Source: Anaerolineae bacterium
Lineage (GTDB): Bacteria > Chloroflexota > Anaerolineae > B4-G1
Direction: 5' to 3'
Assembly: GCA_030620125.1 (NCBI GenBank)
Contig: JAUXFI010000095.1
Span: 1-7,606 of the forward strand
Length of the DNA stretch: 7,606 nt
Position 1 is the first letter of the stretch, and every line of letters starts with the position of its first letter. Below, piece by piece: positions 5,937 to 7,606 of the stretch. The notes below the pieces were generated by a model, which worked only from the letters and a program-made list of their open reading frames with translations, was not told the origin of the DNA and did not search any database. Both the position numbers and the translations under genes were made by a program.

Positions 5937-5956
5937 TTTTAGGAGAACGACACCGA

Positions 5957-6430
5957 ATGAATGTGCATCAACCCGTCTACCTGACCGCCGAGGGCGTGGA
6001 AAACTTGCGCCGCGAACTCGACCACTTGGTCAATGTGAAGCGATCGGCGCTGGCCAAGCGGCTGCACAAGGCGATCCAGCAAGGGGATCTCTCGGAGAAC
6101 GCTGACTACATCACTGCCAAGGAGGAGCAGGGCTTCCTGGAGGGCCGCATCCAGCAGATCGAAGCGATGCTGCGCCGCGCGGTGATCATTGAGGAGAACG
6201 GTCCCACAGACGAGGTCGCTCTGGGCAGCCGTGCCACCGTCGTCGAGGAGGGCACGGACGAGCCGGAGGTTTTTCGTATCGTCGGCCCTGCCGAGGCGGA
6301 TCCGATCAACGGCATGGTGTCCAACGAGTCGCCGCTGGGCCGGGCGTTGCTGGGCCGTCAGGAGGGTGATGTCGTCACCGTGGAGGCCCCGGGAGGAGAG
6401 ATCGTCTTTCGTATCACCGCGATTCAGTGA
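5957..6430 (+). CDS. greA: Transcription elongation factor GreA
   Basis: GreA enters the secondary channel of backtracked RNA polymerase and stimulates cleavage of the nascent RNA 3' end. The 157-residue product has the full family architecture. An N-terminal antiparallel coiled coil (~8-75) carries the tip motif GDLSENADY, with acidic D44 and E47 that act with the polymerase metal. A C-terminal FKBP-like domain (~80-157) includes NGMVSNESPLGRALLGRQEGD. ATG 5957 is preferred; AGGAG at 5941-5945 is 11 bases upstream, slightly far. The frame extends upstream to 5879 only through repeat DNA, and those residues are not GreA-like. No clear promoter is visible between the repeat and the gene. It stands apart from the rpsU-dgkA block, between two ligase remnants. 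Confidence 0.95.
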   Translation: MNVHQPVYLTAEGVENLRRELDHLVNVKRSALAKRLHKAIQQGDLSENADYITAKEEQGFLEGRIQQIEAMLRRAVIIEENGPTDEVALGSRATVVEEGTDEPEVFRIVGPAEADPINGMVSNESPLGRALLGRQEGDVVTVEAPGGEIVFRITAIQ

Positions 6431-6452
6431 TGACGCACTCCCTGTAATACAA

Positions 6453-6512
6453 GCAGTCGCCGGACACTGCCGATCGTGGGTCGGCAAGCCCGGCGACTGC
6501 AGTTTCTCCATT
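6453..6512. terminator. Large hairpin after greA, probable (bidirectional) terminator
   Basis: GCAGTCGCCGG (6453-6463) pairs perfectly with CCGGCGACTGC (6490-6500). Inside it TGCCGA (6468-6473) pairs with TCGGCA (6481-6486). The 11-bp outer stem is followed on the + strand by AGTTTCTCCATTT, a weak T-rich tail. Its place, 22 bases after greA and facing a - strand remnant, suits termination, but the poor T-tract lowers confidence. A structured RNA is an alternative. Confidence 0.55.
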
Positions 6513-6531
6513 TAGGCGGGCCACTGCCAGT

Positions 6532-6546
6532 CTGACTCGAAGTCAG
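6532..6546. repeat. Short inverted repeat CTGACT-CGA-AGTCAG
   Basis: CTGACT (6532-6537) and AGTCAG (6541-6546) form a 6-bp stem with a 3-base loop. The flanks also carry a direct repeat CAGTCTG (6528-6534 and 6544-6550). It overlaps the stop codon of the - strand ligase remnant. It has no T-tract, and a function is unclear. Confidence 0.4.
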
Positions 6547-6632
6547 TCTGCTGGTGGTTCCGGATACCGGCTGCGCAACACTTTCTTGTCAATCTTGCCC
6601 ACGCTGGTCTTTGGCAGCTCCCGCACGAATGA
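6543..6632 (-). pseudogene. Remnant of acyl-CoA ligase extreme C-terminus, minus strand
   Basis: Read on the - strand, this encodes SFVRELPKTSVGKIDKKVLR, then SRYPEPPAD and a TGA stop. The ELPKTSVGKIDKKVLR string is the hallmark end of long/medium-chain fatty-acyl-CoA synthetases, with the catalytic-lysine motif PKTSVGK. Only about 25-29 residues are recognisable. Farther in (6633-6824 on the - strand) the frame is unrelated to ligases and overlaps the promoter and start of the next + strand gene. It therefore cannot be a functional enzyme. It differs in wording (VGKIDKKVLR versus VGKVLRR) from the + strand remnant at 5632-5877, so the two come from different ligase subfamilies. Confidence 0.8.
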
Positions 6633-6643
6633 ACCGTCTTTTC

Positions 6644-6672
6644 TTTCCAACTCGTACGAACTATTGTATAAT
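6644..6672 (+). promoter_or_regulatory. Sigma-70-like promoter for the B12 subunit-meaB unit
   Basis: TTTCCA (6644-6649, four of six consensus bases) and TATAAT (6667-6672, perfect) are separated by 17 bases. The local sequence is AT-richer than its surroundings. Transcription would start near 6679, about 39 bases before the ATG at 6718. The promoter lies at the broken inner edge of the - strand ligase remnant. Confidence 0.7.
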
Positions 6673-6717
6673 CCAAACGAATCCTGGACGACTATGATAA
6701 AGGAGCGGTGAAGCTTG

Positions 6718-7116
6718 ATGAGCGAGCGACTACGCATTTTGATTGCCAAGCCTGGCCTCGACGGCCACGACCGGGGGGCCAAGGTCATTGCCCGCGCGCT
6801 GCGGGACGCTGGGATGGAGGTCATTTACGCGGGCCTGCGGCAGACGCCGGAGATGATTGTCGAAGCGGCGCTGCAGGAGGACGTGGACGGGGTGGGGTTG
6901 AGCATCCTTTCGGGAGCGCACATGACGCTGGTGCCTCGGGTGCTCGATGGGCTGCGCGAGGCTGGGCTGGACCACGTCAAGGTCTTTGTCGGCGGCATTA
7001 TCCCCGACGAGGACGTTCCGGTACTGAAGGGCCTGGGTGTGGTGGGCATCTTTGGACCAGGCACCAGTACGCAGGTGGTGACCGAGTTCGTCCGCCAGCA
7101 GTTGACCGGGGGCTGA
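6718..7116 (+). CDS. Cobalamin-binding subunit/domain of methylmalonyl-CoA mutase
   Basis: The 132-residue protein is a stand-alone B12-binding domain, the counterpart of the C-terminal part of single-chain methylmalonyl-CoA mutase. With a catalytic large subunit it interconverts (R)-methylmalonyl-CoA and succinyl-CoA using adenosylcobalamin. The base-off/His-on motif DGHDRG is at residues 15-20, with H17 as the lower cobalt ligand. SIL at 62-64 and GG at 92-93 complete the D-x-H-x-x-G...S-x-L...G-G signature. [14 protein letters not shown] and GLRQTPE are characteristic of the mutase family. ATG 6718 is chosen; an in-frame TTG at 6715 directly before it is closer to AAAGGAG (6699-6705) and cannot be excluded. 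meaB starts one base after the stop. No large subunit lies in the window. Confidence 0.93.
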   Translation: MSERLRILIAKPGLDGHDRGAKVIARALRDAGMEVIYAGLRQTPEMIVEAALQEDVDGVGLSILSGAHMTLVPRVLDGLREAGLDHVKVFVGGIIPDEDVPVLKGLGVVGIFGPGTSTQVVTEFVRQQLTGG

Positions 7117-7117
7117 C

Positions 7118-7606
7118 GTGGAGCTGGTAACAGAGGCTCTGGCCGGCAACCGGTATGCGCTGGCCCGGCTCATCTCGCTGGTCGAGGACGGCGGTGCGGA
7201 CGCTCGCACTGCTCTGGCGACGCTCTATCCCCATACCGGTCAGGCGCACATCGTCGGCGTGACCGGCGCACCCGGCACAGGCAAGTCCACGCTGGTCAAT
7301 GAGCTGGCCAAGACGTTGCGCGCGCAGGACACGACGGTGGGTATCGTGGCGGTGGACCCCAGCAGTCCGTTCACCGGCGGCGCGATGCTGGGCGACCGGG
7401 TGCGTATGCGCGACCTGGCGGGCGACCCCGGTATTTTCATCCGCAGCATGGCCACGCGAGGCAGCCTGGGCGGGCTGGCGCGGGCCACGGCCGACGTGGT
7501 CAAGGTGCTCGACGCGGCCGGTTTCGCCGTCGTGCTGGTGGAGACGGTTGGGGCCGGCCAGTCGGAGGTGGACATCGCGCGCACGGCTCACACGACCATC
7601 GTCATC
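7118..7606 (+). CDS. meaB: Methylmalonyl-CoA mutase-associated GTPase MeaB (ArgK family), 3'-truncated
   Basis: MeaB is a G3E-family P-loop GTPase that gates cofactor loading and protects methylmalonyl-CoA mutase from inactivation. The 163 codons visible are about half of the usual ~310-330 residues; the frame is open at the right edge. Seen in order: an N-terminal helix (MELVTEALAGNRYALARLIS), the Walker A motif GAPGTGKST (residues 50-58), VDPSSPFTGGAMLGDRVRM, the RSMATRGSLGGLARAT segment and ETVGAGQSEVDIA. These together are diagnostic for MeaB/ArgK. The start is GTG 7118, one base after the upstream stop, with GGGGG at 7108-7112 as a modest ribosome binding site. The tight spacing argues for cotranscription and matched amounts with the B12 subunit. 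Confidence 0.95.
   Translation, partial: MELVTEALAGNRYALARLISLVEDGGADARTALATLYPHTGQAHIVGVTGAPGTGKSTLVNELAKTLRAQDTTVGIVAVDPSSPFTGGAMLGDRVRMRDLAGDPGIFIRSMATRGSLGGLARATADVVKVLDAAGFAVVLVETVGAGQSEVDIARTAHTTIVI

Noticed and set aside
5879..5956. Upstream extension of the greA frame from TTG 5879
   Set aside because: It is translated repeat DNA; GreA proteins start close to the ATG at 5957.
6708..7130. Second + strand frame overlapping the B12-binding gene
   Set aside because: It has a low-complexity Gly/Arg-rich product with no family match; the GTG at 6708 is out of frame with the conserved B12 domain.
1..7606. tRNA, rRNA, riboswitch, transposase, toxin-antitoxin or defence genes
   Set aside because: I looked on both strands and saw no sequence or structure supporting any of them. 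A cobalamin riboswitch before the B12 gene was considered, but the leader (~39 bases) is too short.

Overview
The window is 7.6 kb of GC-rich bacterial chromosome. It carries nine recognisable protein-coding genes, all on the + strand, of which the first and last run off the window edges. It also carries two acyl-CoA ligase remnants, two related AT-rich inverted-repeat loci, two convincing promoters and one convincing intrinsic terminator. I infer a Chloroflexota (Anaerolineae-like) genome. The evidence is the Firmicutes/Chloroflexota-style gene order, the Gram-positive-type DgkA and PgpH, and intergenic arrays of an 8-base unit (TTGGTAGA) that I associate with such genomes. This is inference, because no marker gene in the window fixes the phylum.

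Layout. Positions 3-1007 hold the 3' part of mtaB (tRNA methylthiotransferase), with a G-rich linker at its left end. An inverted-repeat array (993-1105) holds the mtaB stop codon and ends next to the ribosome binding site of a CBS-CBS-ACT gene (1118-1771). A perfect-consensus sigma-70 promoter (TTGACA, 17 bp, TATAAT) overlaps the end of that gene and drives rpsU and yqeY. An intrinsic terminator follows yqeY and ends only 14 bases before the apparent start of pgpH. The genes pgpH, ybeY and dgkA follow with overlaps or gaps of a few bases.

After dgkA the order breaks down. There is a decayed acyl-CoA ligase C-terminus on the + strand (5632-5877), a second repeat array (5863-5936), greA (5957-6430), a large hairpin, and a second, shorter acyl-CoA ligase C-terminus on the - strand (6543-6632). 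A new promoter then starts the cobalamin-binding methylmalonyl-CoA mutase subunit and meaB, which runs off the right edge.

How the genes work together. The block mtaB-rpsU-yqeY-pgpH-ybeY-dgkA is a compact version of the Bacillus yqeV-rpsU-yqeY-...-yqfF-yqfG-dgkA neighbourhood. It joins tRNA modification, ribosome assembly and rRNA processing, c-di-AMP breakdown and lipid-carrier phosphorylation. The last two genes form a B12 module for methylmalonyl-CoA/succinyl-CoA interconversion. I found no defence system, CRISPR array, prophage, transposase, rRNA or tRNA, and nothing that amounts to an undescribed biological system. The most unusual items are the repeat arrays that supply stop codons, the paired ligase remnants around greA, and the Asp in place of the third His of the YbeY metal motif.
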